Source: JANQEU01 sp965601455
Lineage (GTDB): Bacteria; Bacteroidota; Bacteroidia; Cytophagales; Cyclobacteriaceae
Reading direction: 5' to 3'
Assembly (NCBI GenBank): GCA_965601455.1
Contig: OZ271831.1
Location: 682,001 to 746,000 of the forward strand
DNA length: 64,000 nt
The notes under the pieces were generated by a model. It saw nothing but the letters and a program-made list of their open reading frames with translations. It did no database searches and was not told the DNA's origin. The position numbers were made by a program, and so were the translations under genes. Shown in pieces: positions 9,251 through 19,411 of this stretch (its first letter is position 1; every line of letters starts with the position of its first letter).

Positions 9251-9257
9251 GCTGTAA

Positions 9258-10163
9258 TTAGGCGGTCTTAGGAGGATCGGGTTTTATCTGAACGAATTGG
9301 AACTCCTGAACAAGTTCTTCGAATAGTTTTTTATTCTTGGATCCGGCTTTGGTTAATTCGGGTTCCTTTGAAGCTTCAGATTCTTTGTTGTTATTTAGCG
9401 CCTGGGCAATAAGGTCCTGTGAGTAATCGTAAATGCTCCAACGCCCTTTTTTGTACTCCAATGCGGTTAGGTTTTCCACCCAGTCACCGGAGTTAAGGTA
9501 TACTACACTTTTTCCCTCTTTGTTTTGCAACGTCTTCATTTCCGGATGGTGTATGTGACCACATACTACATAATCAAAGTTATTGTCCATGGCAATTTCG
9601 GCCGCAGTCTGCTCGAAATCGTTGATAAAGCTGACGGCTTGCTTTACGCTGTTCTTGATTTTTTTGGAAAGCGATATTCTACCCTTTCCCATCAGATTAC
9701 TGGTCCAGTTGACAAGGGTATTAATCATGATAAGTAGATCATACCCCCATCCACCAAGCTTTGCTAACCATTTTGAGTTTTTCATGGTTACATCAAACAC
9801 ATCACCGTGGAAAATCCAGGCTTTCTTGTCATTGAGATCCAGTACCAGTTTGTTAACAATTTCAAACCCACCCAATTGAAAGCCTTGAAATTTCCTGAGC
9901 ATTTCATCATGATTGCCAGTGATGTAATACACCTTTTTCCCCTTACTCAACATCGAGCTCAAGTATCGAACCACCTTCATGTGAGATTTCGGAAAATATC
10001 TTTTATTGAACTGCCAAATATCAATAATGTCACCGTTGAGGACCAGAACTTTTGGATCCACCGTCTTTAAATAGGAAAGTAACTCTTTCGCTCTGCATCC
10101 AAATGTTCCCAAATGGACATCCGACAAAATCAGCACATCGATTTTTCTTTTTTTCTTGCTCAT
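9258..10163 (-). CDS. UDP-2,3-diacylglucosamine diphosphatase (LpxH)-like metallophosphatase
   Basis: This 301-residue protein has the calcineurin-like phosphoesterase motifs in order: DVHLG near residue 16, GDIID near 46, GNHDE near 84, an HGD strand near 120 and GHIHHPE near 200. This order and the FPKSHMKVVRYL insert resemble the LpxH-like family, which hydrolyses UDP-2,3-diacylglucosamine to lipid X in lipid A synthesis. The roughly 45-residue C-terminal tail is polar and rich in Lys and Glu. Bacteroidota often carry several paralogues, so the lipid A role is probable but not certain. It has its own upstream region of more than 300 bp. Confidence 0.8.
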   Translation of the reverse strand: MSKKKRKIDVLILSDVHLGTFGCRAKELLSYLKTVDPKVLVLNGDIIDIWQFNKRYFPKSHMKVVRYLSSMLSKGKKVYYITGNHDEMLRKFQGFQLGGFEIVNKLVLDLNDKKAWIFHGDVFDVTMKNSKWLAKLGGWGYDLLIMINTLVNWTSNLMGKGRISLSKKIKNSVKQAVSFINDFEQTAAEIAMDNNFDYVVCGHIHHPEMKTLQNKEGKSVVYLNSGDWVENLTALEYKKGRWSIYDYSQDLIAQALNNNKESEASKEPELTKAGSKNKKLFEELVQEFQFVQIKPDPPKTA

Positions 10164-10470
10164 GTGAGTATCGTTTTATGCACCTGTACTAAGGTCACCA
10201 CTGGTGAAGATTCTTTTTCCAATAAATACTTGAAGAGATACCGTTTTTTAAAAGAGAGGGAACCAGCCTGTGTTAAAGGTTTATCCTTTAATTTCAACAA
10301 TCTCGGGTCCCAAGTGACAGTTCGGCTTACTATCAATTTATTGAAGGTTATACAAAAGTAGCCGCTGAGTATTAGGTATTAATTAGGTGTGGATTAGCAA
10401 AAAATGAAATTGAGGGGTGATTATTTGATACTAAAAAATACAAGATGACAGATTTCTTAACATACAGCTA
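10164..10470. other. Intergenic region upstream of the metallophosphatase gene
   Basis: About 300 bp without a gene. On the minus strand a TACTTTTG element matches the Bacteroidota -7 consensus TAnnTTTG but has no TTG at the correct distance, so a promoter is only suspected. No ORF, repeat or RNA structure was recognised apart from the terminator that follows. Confidence 0.3.
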
Positions 10471-10500
10471 AAAAAAGACCCGGGTTAAACCGGGTCTTTT
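10471..10500 (-). terminator. Terminator of the TPR-CHAT gene (possibly bidirectional)
   Basis: GACCCGG-GTTAAA-CCGGGTC forms a perfect 7-bp stem (10477-10496). It is flanked by six A residues on the left, which read as a U-tract on the minus strand, and by four T residues on the right. It lies 17 nt past the stop of the CHAT gene and most likely ends that transcript. Confidence 0.85.
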
Positions 10501-10516
10501 CGTAGGTTGTTTGTTG

Positions 10517-13500
10517 TTAGTCGAGGCCTATCATAACGAATGGTCCCCAGTATATAGGATCCCTGTATTCGTTTCGAATTTCTTTTTTTGCCTCAATAAA
10601 TGCTTGGCGCTTATTTCCTGATTCGATCCATTTGCGATAGAACTTGACCATCAGTTGCTGAGTGGCTTCATCCGAAACTTTGAATAAACTCATTATAATT
10701 GTTTTAGCTCCGGCTACTAAAAACGCACGTTGCAAACCATAAACACCCTCACCAGCCTGAATCTCTCCAAGCCCTGTCTCACAAGCTGAAAGTACAACCA
10801 GGTCCGTCTGGTCCAGATTTAAGCTCATCGCTTCGTAAGCAGTGAGAATCCCATTGTCCACGTTGTAGTTATACTTTGTTTCATTCAAGATGTCTCCAGC
10901 ACCGGTAAGCAATAACCCAGATTTTAATAAAGGATTTTCATATAAGTAGTTCTCATTAAGCTCAGCATCCATAGCGGAAGCTTCCAAAGACTCAGTCTGG
11001 AAAAATCCATGCGTCGCCACGTGGAAAATTCTAGGATTAACAATTTGCTTAATCTTGTCTTCCTCTGCCTGCAATTCAGTATACTCTTGGATTTCCCAAC
11101 CTTTTCTATCAAGGTAATCCTTCAATTCTGCTATTTCTCGCTCAGTACCAGGTAATTGACTGATCACTTCGACATTCTCTCGGGATAAACCTGATTCAGG
11201 TACCGGTTGTCCGGGAATAGTCTCTACATAGAATGTCGGGTTTCCAAACATGGTAGCCACCTGCTCGTCAGAGATAACAGTAGTTTTTACCTGGTTCATG
11301 TACAGATCTTTTGTATTACTAACCAGAATAATATTTGAGTTGTCCAAAACGTATTTTCCAGCTTCAATAACTGGGATCGCTTCAAGGTTGATTTGGTTAT
11401 AGACGCCATCAGGTGAAACATAAAGGGTAGACACCGTACCGATTTCCCTTATGATCGGGCTCCAATACGCATTATAGGAGTTGATATCCCTAATTCCGTA
11501 TTTGATACTATTTCGGTAATAGTTCAAATACTTATGTTCCAGTTCATAACCATTGTCCAATAAGATCATTCCTGGTTTTGCACGTTTATCCCCTGATATG
11601 TAGAGAAGAGCATATTTTACCGAGTCGGTGAAATCATGGTCGAATACTCTAAATCGGACCATTTCTATCGCTACTTCGTTTTCATTGAGAACCTCTCGGA
11701 TATTCTCCCAGGTAATTGCTTTTTTATCATAACCCTGGCTGAATAGTTCCGATTTCACACTAAGGTCTTTTTCAAGAAGTTCAACTTCCTGTGACAGTTG
11801 TGATCGGTTAATACCCGTCTGCGTTAGCTGCTCTTCTGACATGGAGAGAGCAGCGGTGAGCATTTCCTTCTTGGCCACCCATTGTCTGTATGAGTCTTTT
11901 AATTCTTCATCCGTACTACTCAATATTCGCTGTCTGATCTTAATGGATGTATTGAGAAGAAGTGCTTTAGTCAGAAGTGCATTGTTATACAGTTCACCAA
12001 TGTAACGGTCATTATTGTTCTTATCTACAATTAACGTGTTGTAGAATTCGTAATCTGTCTTAATTGTGTTCCAGAATTTCGCTTTCTCCCTCTCAGAAAG
12101 TGCTGGGAAATACTCTTGGATAAAAGACTTATATTTTTCCAACACTTCTTCCATCTGGTCCTGGGACTTTCTCCAGTCTCCTTGCATGTAGTATGTCTTA
12201 CTCAGTTTAGACTGAACCTTTACGTACTCAGGATGACTGTCGTTGAAGAACCTGTTGTACTTCTTCTTGGCATCTTCATACATATTCTCGGCGTCACCAT
12301 ATTCTTTCTGTCGGTAGTATATATCTCCTTTCAGATAGTCTATGGTTGCGGCATTCAGATTATTTCTTCTTCCAATTTTCTTTTTCCAGATTGCTCCTGC
12401 TCGATCCAGTTGCGAAAAGGCCAACTCATATTGACCATAGGCGATATTGGAGATCGCTTCGTTCTTCAGGATCTCGGCATAGGTCGGATTGGAATCTCCA
12501 AGTCGACTTTTTATAACATCCTCAGCTTCGGCGAATAAAGTAGTTACCTGCGCCTGAGGATCGTTCTTGTAATACTTTACCAAAGCCAACTGTGAAACGG
12601 TTTTACCCACATCGACGTGAAGATTACCAAATTGGTTTTTCTGTATTTCAACAGCCCTTGCCAGAAGTTGTTCGGCTTTATCAAAATCTCCAATGGTTGT
12701 ATAAATTCTGGCTAACAGAACCATTGAAGGTACCACTTTGGTAGATTCTGATCCGAAAATTCTCAAGGTTATATCGTTTGCTCTTCTGGCCATTTGCTCC
12801 GCCTCGGAGTATTCCCCCTTTGTAAGTTTCAGTCTACCATTGGTGACCAAGGTTTTGTTGAGGTGACGACTTGATCTACCAAAGTCGTTGGTTTTTTCAC
12901 GCAATGATTTATTAAGAATGTTTTCGGCCTCATTCAATCGACCGATGTAGATGTATAACTCGGCCAGAGCATCCTGATAATCTAGAGTAGTGGACTCGAT
13001 TGTCAGAGCTCCTTTGCTTTTCATATCATCTGATTCTCCGATGTAGTCTTCAGCTTCATCATAATCTCCTTTTATAGCCGAAAGAGAAGCCTGGGTGATG
13101 TAGGACACTGATAATGCCGTATAAGCCTCTTCATTGTCTGTTTCATCAAAAATTTCTATTGCGTCATTGAGGTTCTTTTCTGCATCTTCATACCGACCAA
13201 TATTGATTTGAAGGCGTGCGATTTTATCAAGCGCTTTTCCATACTCGATATCTTTATTATCGTACTTTTTCCTAGCGGCTAGAAGAGCTAAATCCAAAGT
13301 CTCACCAGCTAGATCGTATTGATCAGTTTCCTCATAATAAGTTGCCAGGTGATACAGAATATCCAGGTACATGATGTGTCCATCTGTAATCTCCGGATCC
13401 ACAATATTGGCAAAGCTATTTTCATAAGTCTCCTTTACTTCTTCAAACTTGTCGGAGTAATCAACATAATAGTTGGCTAGTTTGATTTTGGAGAGGTGAT

Positions 13501-14731
13501 AACTAGGAGCGTCCTCGCCGTATATCTCCTTTTTGATATCCAGTACTCTTGTTTGGTATGCCTCTGTGTTTTTGTGCTCACCTGAAAGAAGTGCTACATC
13601 ACTAACAAAATCCAGTAGTTCTATCCTGATTTCATGATTTTCAGGAATAACCGGGTTGCTGAGGAGTTTGTTTAGTTTGTCTTCGAGGGTGGAGATGTTT
13701 TCATCTTCCAAACGGAAGTAGATGTTTCTGACGTCTTCTGCAATGGTGTGCACACTGTTTTTCGGGAATAGCTTCTTAACAGTGGCTTTGAACTCGTTAT
13801 CCACAATTTTGAGCTTACCATAAAGTTTTACAGAATATAAAGCGGCCATTAAGTCCGTTTTAATTTCCATAATAACCATGTGAGAAGTCTCGTACCTTCG
13901 TGTTGCCTGCAGATATGATTTCTCGAAAAGCCTGCTTAAGGCTTCAATATCCAGACCGTTTTCCTGTAGAAGTTTAGCATTTAAGTAGCTGCTTTTTGCA
14001 TATGTGATGTGTGCTTTACCCAGATTATCGTCAATCCAATTGGTGGTATAGATAAATGCTGAGTCACTGCGCAAATAATCACCCATTAACCTTAGGGCAT
14101 TTGCTTTCATGATTAGCATATCGGCAAATTGAGCCTGGATAGGTTCTTTCTCACGCTTAGGTGTGGATGCAATTTTCGCTCGAAAAAAATCGGTTTGTTT
14201 GTCCACTAAGGTTACTGCGTCACTGTAGAATCCTCTGCCAACCAGGATTTGTGCCTCCTGGACATCTAATTCCACTGCTTGTTCCTCCAAAACCCCAGCT
14301 TCTTCAAAAGCCATTCGTGCGCTCTGGACATATTCGTTGGCGAGATTGAAATGACCGTATTGAATCATTACCTGGGCAGCTTCTTTCAATAGATATCCGT
14401 ATTCGACTGGATTCTCTTTGTTCAGCTGCTCGTTTAATTCAACGGCGGTAGCAATCGGTTCCAGAACGACGTTGTAGACACCCAGTGCGGTATTGATTTT
14501 TGCTTCCTGAACAAGGGCGAGTGCGTATATATTGGTCTGCGTACCAAGCTTCTTGACTACCTTTTTCTTCAGTTTGGCTATGGTTTTTCCGGCAGTTTCG
14601 TAGTCACCGGTCTCATATGCCTCCTCGGCCTTAACAAAAAACTTATCCCATTTTTGGGCTTGAACAGTGGTTGGGGTGATCAATAATGACGCAAGTGTCA
14701 GAATCAAGCAAGTATTCTTAATCAAATTCAT
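10517..14731 (-). CDS. Secreted TPR-repeat protein with C-terminal CHAT (caspase-like) domain
   Basis: This 1404-residue protein starts with a signal peptide (about 1-26, ending VQAQ). A very long alpha-helical region follows, with repeated TPR patterns such as A-x-x-L-x-x-A-x-x-I and LADYY-type helices, to about residue 900. The last 350 residues form a CHAT domain. Its catalytic dyad is His1241 in HVATHGFF and Cys1317 in VLSACETG, followed by GVYGLQRAFLVAGAKT and SLFKVSDEAT. CHAT is a clan CD cysteine peptidase fold related to separase and caspases. Both catalytic residues are intact. TPR-CHAT proteins are common in Bacteroidota, but targets are mostly unknown. It lies 40 nt after the mutase gene and may be cotranscribed with it. 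Confidence 0.88.
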   Translation of the reverse strand: MNLIKNTCLILTLASLLITPTTVQAQKWDKFFVKAEEAYETGDYETAGKTIAKLKKKVVKKLGTQTNIYALALVQEAKINTALGVYNVVLEPIATAVELNEQLNKENPVEYGYLLKEAAQVMIQYGHFNLANEYVQSARMAFEEAGVLEEQAVELDVQEAQILVGRGFYSDAVTLVDKQTDFFRAKIASTPKREKEPIQAQFADMLIMKANALRLMGDYLRSDSAFIYTTNWIDDNLGKAHITYAKSSYLNAKLLQENGLDIEALSRLFEKSYLQATRRYETSHMVIMEIKTDLMAALYSVKLYGKLKIVDNEFKATVKKLFPKNSVHTIAEDVRNIYFRLEDENISTLEDKLNKLLSNPVIPENHEIRIELLDFVSDVALLSGEHKNTEAYQTRVLDIKKEIYGEDAPSYHLSKIKLANYYVDYSDKFEEVKETYENSFANIVDPEITDGHIMYLDILYHLATYYEETDQYDLAGETLDLALLAARKKYDNKDIEYGKALDKIARLQINIGRYEDAEKNLNDAIEIFDETDNEEAYTALSVSYITQASLSAIKGDYDEAEDYIGESDDMKSKGALTIESTTLDYQDALAELYIYIGRLNEAENILNKSLREKTNDFGRSSRHLNKTLVTNGRLKLTKGEYSEAEQMARRANDITLRIFGSESTKVVPSMVLLARIYTTIGDFDKAEQLLARAVEIQKNQFGNLHVDVGKTVSQLALVKYYKNDPQAQVTTLFAEAEDVIKSRLGDSNPTYAEILKNEAISNIAYGQYELAFSQLDRAGAIWKKKIGRRNNLNAATIDYLKGDIYYRQKEYGDAENMYEDAKKKYNRFFNDSHPEYVKVQSKLSKTYYMQGDWRKSQDQMEEVLEKYKSFIQEYFPALSEREKAKFWNTIKTDYEFYNTLIVDKNNNDRYIGELYNNALLTKALLLNTSIKIRQRILSSTDEELKDSYRQWVAKKEMLTAALSMSEEQLTQTGINRSQLSQEVELLEKDLSVKSELFSQGYDKKAITWENIREVLNENEVAIEMVRFRVFDHDFTDSVKYALLYISGDKRAKPGMILLDNGYELEHKYLNYYRNSIKYGIRDINSYNAYWSPIIREIGTVSTLYVSPDGVYNQINLEAIPVIEAGKYVLDNSNIILVSNTKDLYMNQVKTTVISDEQVATMFGNPTFYVETIPGQPVPESGLSRENVEVISQLPGTEREIAELKDYLDRKGWEIQEYTELQAEEDKIKQIVNPRIFHVATHGFFQTESLEASAMDAELNENYLYENPLLKSGLLLTGAGDILNETKYNYNVDNGILTAYEAMSLNLDQTDLVVLSACETGLGEIQAGEGVYGLQRAFLVAGAKTIIMSLFKVSDEATQQLMVKFYRKWIESGNKRQAFIEAKKEIRNEYRDPIYWGPFVMIGLD

Positions 14732-14771
14732 TTTTTCACAGCATTTAGAGAATAAAGTTAGGAAAATGAGG

Positions 14772-17759
14772 CTATTGACTCATCAAGTTTTTCAATATTT
14801 CTGATGCGGCCTCAGGTATTCGGGTACCGGGTCCAAAAATTGATAAAACACCCGCTTTTCTCAGGGATTCATAATCCTTTTCCGGGATAACTCCGCCTGC
14901 CACCACCCGTATGGATGATCGTCCAATTGCTTCGAGCTCCTCGATTAGTTTCGGAATAAGGGTTTTGTGTCCTCCGGCAAGAGTAGAGATCCCGATCAGG
15001 TGAACATCATTTTCAGCTGCCTGCATGGCTACTTCACCTGGTGTTTGAAAGAGCGGGCCAATATCCACATCAAACCCGAGATCGGCAAAAGTGGTTGCCA
15101 CCACCCTAGCACCGCGGTCATGACCATCCTGACCCATTTTCGCGATTAGGATTCTTGGCCGACGTCCTTCTTGCTCCAGGAATTCCTCAGTGAGTGTTTT
15201 TGATTCTTCGAAATCATTGTCACTTGCATTTTCCCTGGCATAAATACCAGTTTGCATTTTTGTGGAAGCTTGATGTCGCCCAAAGGATTTTTCCATTGCC
15301 ATTGAAATCTCACCAAGAGTGGCTCTATTCCTTGCCGCTTCTACAGCTAATTCAAGAAGATTACCCTCTTCGGATTCAGCACAAAGGTACAATTGGTTTA
15401 ATGCCTCTTCTATTTTTTTGCTATCCCTGGATTTCTTTATCATTTCAATTGACTGGGTCTGCTCCAATCGAATTTTTTCATCATCAATGTCCAGAATATC
15501 AAAAAGGGTTGATTCTTCTGTCTGATATTTATTCACTCCAACTACCACTTTCTTTCCTGAATCGATCTGAGCCTGTTTAATTGCGGCAGATTCTTCTATC
15601 TTAAGTTTTGGAAAGCCTTTCTCAATTGCTTTTTCCATCCCACCTAATTTGTCGATTTCTTCTATAAGGTTCCAGGCTTTTTGAATTAGTTCTTCGGTAC
15701 GTTTTTCAATTAGCATACTACCACCAAATGGATCCACTACCTTGACCAGGTCTGTTTCTTTTTGTAGAAAGAGCTGTGTATTTCTGGCGATTTCGGCGGA
15801 AAAATCTGTAGGCAGTGCAATTGCCTCATCCAAAGCATTAGTATGAAGAGATTGGGTATGACCAATAATCGCTGCCATGGCCTCAATTGTGGTTCTGGCA
15901 ACATTATTATAAGGATCCTGTGCGGTTAGGCTGTAACCAGAAGTCTGACAATGGGTTCTTAAAGCCATTGACTTTGGGTTTGTAGGGTTGTATGATTTAA
16001 CAATCTTGGCCCAAAGCACCCTGCCGGCTCTAAGTTTAGCAACCTCAGTAATGAAATCCATCCCGATTCCCCAAAAGAAAGATAATCGAGGTGCTAGTTT
16101 ATCAATGGCTATTCCTGCCTTTAATCCGGATTGCAGGTAAGCAATTCCATCCGCCAGGGTAAAGGCGAGTTCGACTTCGGCCGTAGCACCTGCTTCATGC
16201 ATATGATAGCCAGAGATGCTTATAGAATTGAATCTTGGCATGTGAGTGGAAGTGTATCGGAAAATATCTGATACAATTCTCATTGAAGGTTTCGGAGGAT
16301 AGATGTAGGTATTTCGAACCATGAACTCTTTTAGAATATCATTCTGTATAGTTCCGGTTAGCGCTTCCGGTGGCACTCCCTGTTCTTCAGCTGCTACTAT
16401 ATAGAAAGCCAAGATCGGGATTACGGCGCCATTCATGGTCATCGAAACACTCATTTCATCAAGAGGAATTCCATCAAACAAGAGCTTCATATCTTCCACA
16501 GTGTCAATGGCTACCCCTGCTTTTCCAACATCGCCCTGTACTCGAGGATGATCCGAATCATAACCTCTATGGGTTGGTAAATCAAAAGCGACAGAGAGGC
16601 CTTTCTGACCGGCCGCCAGATTTTTCCTGTAGAATTCATTGCTGGCTTTTGCATTTGAAAAGCCAGCATATTGTCGAATGGTCCAAGGGCGAGAGGCATA
16701 CATAGACGGGTAGGGGCCTCTCAGGAAGGGTGGAATCCCTGAGGAAAACCCATCCTGAATAAAAGATCTCGGCAAGCTATCATCTTCTAAATGTGTCAAT
16801 TCCTCATAGCTTTTCTTACTTTCAGTATGTCCCCACCACTGACGCGCAAATAGATCCGTGTAGGTATCCAGGAAATAGGATCCGGAAATAGGATCGGACT
16901 GAAACACCATGTCCGATTCCTCTCGAAGTAGATTGGCAATGTTTCGAAAGAGGTGATTGACGGATTTCCTTTTTTCACCATTACCGGTAAGGATACTCAG
17001 GTAATCAACTCCTCCTAACAATGCAGAAAGCGCACCCACTGTGCAAGTAATGAGATCGGAGGACATATCCTCTTTTGCTGAAACTAAACCATGAATTTTT
17101 ATTTGTGGGATAACGGGATTTGCTACTGACTGACCACAGAGCGAAATAAATAGCCGGAGAGCACGAATCCGGGCAATTTCCAATAGGAAATCAGATCCAA
17201 TTTCAACCTGAATGACATATGATTTATTGGCACCAGAACCTAAAGAGATCAGTTCGAAGATTTTCCTGGCGTCGATTCCAAAAGACAGACTAGAAGACAA
17301 TGACGAATTCTTATTATCACCTGGAACTTCCTCCGGAATAAAACCATCCAATGGGTCAATATTTATTTGCTGCAGATAGTCCAGGTAAGCGTTGCCGTTT
17401 GTTGGCGAACCAGCCAGGCCGATACTACAATGTTCAGGATGTATCGATTGTAAAAGGCGCTCAAAATCAACCTTGGAATGAGTTTCGAAGACCACACCGT
17501 CCGCTCCTGAAGACAGGGCATCAAGTGCCAGATCATTACTTTCCGATTCATTTTCCACGATTAACCACTGCAAGTATTTCCATTGCGGGAATCTGATATT
17601 TGAAAGAAGTTTACTAACATATGAAACTTTGTTTCTGTCACTTTCATCGTAGTAGATACTCAGGGTGTTACCAAGAGGATCACTCCAGTTGATAAGGTCT
17701 TCATCGACAAGTTTTTGCCAATCTTGTTTGGTGATTCCCTTAAACTCATTAAAATCCAT
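14772..17759 (-). CDS. mutB: Methylmalonyl-CoA mutase, apparent MutA-MutB fusion
   Basis: This 995-residue protein is well above the usual 700-750. Residues from about 320 on form a complete catalytic subunit: GPYPSMYASRPWTIRQYAGF, the GYDSDHPRVQGDVGKAGVAI barrel motifs, and a C-terminal cobalamin domain with DGHDRG (His880 as lower axial ligand) and GGVIPEKD. Residues 1-310 resemble a diverged small subunit: an N-terminal KQDWQKLVDEDL helix, a barrel segment GALSALLGGVDYLSI, and FRNIANLLREESDMVFQSDPISGSYF. Its own cobalamin domain is missing. The enzyme interconverts methylmalonyl-CoA and succinyl-CoA. No separate mutA lies beside it. The gene is divergent from dnaA. Confidence 0.9.
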   Translation of the reverse strand: MDFNEFKGITKQDWQKLVDEDLINWSDPLGNTLSIYYDESDRNKVSYVSKLLSNIRFPQWKYLQWLIVENESESNDLALDALSSGADGVVFETHSKVDFERLLQSIHPEHCSIGLAGSPTNGNAYLDYLQQINIDPLDGFIPEEVPGDNKNSSLSSSLSFGIDARKIFELISLGSGANKSYVIQVEIGSDFLLEIARIRALRLFISLCGQSVANPVIPQIKIHGLVSAKEDMSSDLITCTVGALSALLGGVDYLSILTGNGEKRKSVNHLFRNIANLLREESDMVFQSDPISGSYFLDTYTDLFARQWWGHTESKKSYEELTHLEDDSLPRSFIQDGFSSGIPPFLRGPYPSMYASRPWTIRQYAGFSNAKASNEFYRKNLAAGQKGLSVAFDLPTHRGYDSDHPRVQGDVGKAGVAIDTVEDMKLLFDGIPLDEMSVSMTMNGAVIPILAFYIVAAEEQGVPPEALTGTIQNDILKEFMVRNTYIYPPKPSMRIVSDIFRYTSTHMPRFNSISISGYHMHEAGATAEVELAFTLADGIAYLQSGLKAGIAIDKLAPRLSFFWGIGMDFITEVAKLRAGRVLWAKIVKSYNPTNPKSMALRTHCQTSGYSLTAQDPYNNVARTTIEAMAAIIGHTQSLHTNALDEAIALPTDFSAEIARNTQLFLQKETDLVKVVDPFGGSMLIEKRTEELIQKAWNLIEEIDKLGGMEKAIEKGFPKLKIEESAAIKQAQIDSGKKVVVGVNKYQTEESTLFDILDIDDEKIRLEQTQSIEMIKKSRDSKKIEEALNQLYLCAESEEGNLLELAVEAARNRATLGEISMAMEKSFGRHQASTKMQTGIYARENASDNDFEESKTLTEEFLEQEGRRPRILIAKMGQDGHDRGARVVATTFADLGFDVDIGPLFQTPGEVAMQAAENDVHLIGISTLAGGHKTLIPKLIEELEAIGRSSIRVVAGGVIPEKDYESLRKAGVLSIFGPGTRIPEAASEILKNLMSQ

Positions 17760-18009
17760 ATAAGGTCAAGATATTGTTTAAAGTTAGCGTAATATTCATA
17801 TGTCAAATGATGAACAGCATGAAAAACTCAAATTGTATTTTTCGAAGAAAATAAAATCAAAATGGGGCATTCCAAAGAATTCAATTGGATTAGGAAAAGT
17901 GATTTATAAAATCATTTTTTTGTTAACTTTTTTTCTTCCAATTTTGGTGTCCCCTTTTCGGAAAAATCCGGGACGGTAAGGAATCTAAACCACCAAATAT
18001 TCGATCTAA

Positions 18010-19410
18010 ATGCACGAACAAGTATGGGCAAAATGCCTTTCTTTTATAAAAGAACGCATTCCAGAGCAAAGTTTCAGTACCTGGTTTCTGCCCATTGTTC
18101 CAGTAAGACTTGAAGATCAAGCCCTTACAATACAGGTGCCCAGTCAGTTCTTTTACGAATGGCTGGAAGAGAATTATGTTCATCTGCTTCATGAAGCTAT
18201 TAAGGCGGAAATCGGCCCTGAAGGCAGATTGGAATATTCTGTTGTGGTCGATAAAGGTAGCGAGAGCAATCAACCATTGACTGTGAATGTAACCGGAAAC
18301 CCAAGCGGATTTAATAAAAACAGGGTTAACGGCTTTGATCAGTATAAGAATCCCAGGTTCATTCAGGAACTTGCCAGTGACTCTAACCTCAATCCCACTT
18401 ACAAATTCGAAAACTATATTGAAGGGGATTGCAACAGGCTTGCTCGTTCGGCCGGATATGCTGTAGCCCAAAAACCTGGAGTGACATCTTTTAATCCACT
18501 AATGATTTACGGAGGAGTTGGATTAGGTAAAACGCATCTTATCCAGGCCATTGGAAATGAGATTAAAAGCAACCATCCGGACAAGTACGTTTTTTATGTG
18601 GCGTCTGAAAAATTTACCAATCAATTCATCGACGCACTTAAAAATAACAGCATCCAGGAGTTCATTGCATATTACAGGAACGTAGATGTACTTATGTTGG
18701 ATGATGTTCAGTTCTTGAAAGACAAGGAAAAAACCCAAGAGATCTTTTTTCACATTTTTAATCATTTACATCAAAACGGGAAGCAGATCATTATGACTTC
18801 CGACTGTCCTCCAAAAGATCTTCAAGGATTACAGGAACGTCTGGTTTCCAGATTTAAGTGGGGATTAACAGCTGATTTGACACAACCTGACTTTGAGACC
18901 CGTATTGCCATTATTCAGAAGAAGATGCAGGCGGATGGAATTAGCATTCCGGATCAGGTGATCGAATACCTGGCTTACAGTGTTGATACCAACATTCGTG
19001 AATTGGAGGGTGTAATCATCTCTCTTATTGCGCATGCCTCCTTGGCGAAGGAGGAGGTTAACCTGGAACTTGCGAAAAGCATCCTGCAAAATATTGTTAC
19101 GGAAATTGATTCAGAGGTGGGGATCGACTTCATTCAGAAAACAGTCTCCGAATACTTCAATGTGCAACTTGATGATCTGAGAGCTAAGACCAGGAAGAAA
19201 GAAATAGTGATTGCTCGACAGGTTGCCATGTATTTCTCAAAGGACTACACCAATCATTCTTTAAAATCTATTGGTTACCATTTTGGTGGTAGAGATCATA
19301 GTACCGTCATACATGCCGTTCAGTCTGTGAATGATATGATCGATACAAATGCGAAGTTCCGATACTCAATTGATGAGTTGAAGAAAAAGCTTAAGATGAG
19401 GATTGCCTGA
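18010..19410 (+). CDS. dnaA: Chromosomal replication initiator protein DnaA
   Basis: This 466-residue protein has all four DnaA domains: an N-terminal oligomerisation domain (about 1-80), a linker to about 120, an AAA+ ATPase with Walker A GGVGLGKTH (168-176) and Walker B MLDDVQF, and a C-terminal DNA-binding domain with the signature GGRDHSTVIHAVQSV near residue 430. It binds DnaA boxes and opens the origin. The 250-bp upstream spacer shows no cluster of TTATCCACA boxes, and no dnaN follows, so the gene is probably not at oriC. Its stop lies 1 nt from the stop of the convergent protease gene. Confidence 0.97.
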   Translation: MHEQVWAKCLSFIKERIPEQSFSTWFLPIVPVRLEDQALTIQVPSQFFYEWLEENYVHLLHEAIKAEIGPEGRLEYSVVVDKGSESNQPLTVNVTGNPSGFNKNRVNGFDQYKNPRFIQELASDSNLNPTYKFENYIEGDCNRLARSAGYAVAQKPGVTSFNPLMIYGGVGLGKTHLIQAIGNEIKSNHPDKYVFYVASEKFTNQFIDALKNNSIQEFIAYYRNVDVLMLDDVQFLKDKEKTQEIFFHIFNHLHQNGKQIIMTSDCPPKDLQGLQERLVSRFKWGLTADLTQPDFETRIAIIQKKMQADGISIPDQVIEYLAYSVDTNIRELEGVIISLIAHASLAKEEVNLELAKSILQNIVTEIDSEVGIDFIQKTVSEYFNVQLDDLRAKTRKKEIVIARQVAMYFSKDYTNHSLKSIGYHFGGRDHSTVIHAVQSVNDMIDTNAKFRYSIDELKKKLKMRIA

Positions 19411-19411
19411 T

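Noticed and set aside
10517..14731. TPR-CHAT protein as part of an anti-phage or CRISPR-linked (Craspase-like) system
   Set aside because: No CRISPR array, gasdermin, Cas or other defence gene lies near, and the protein has a signal peptide; a defence role is unsupported.
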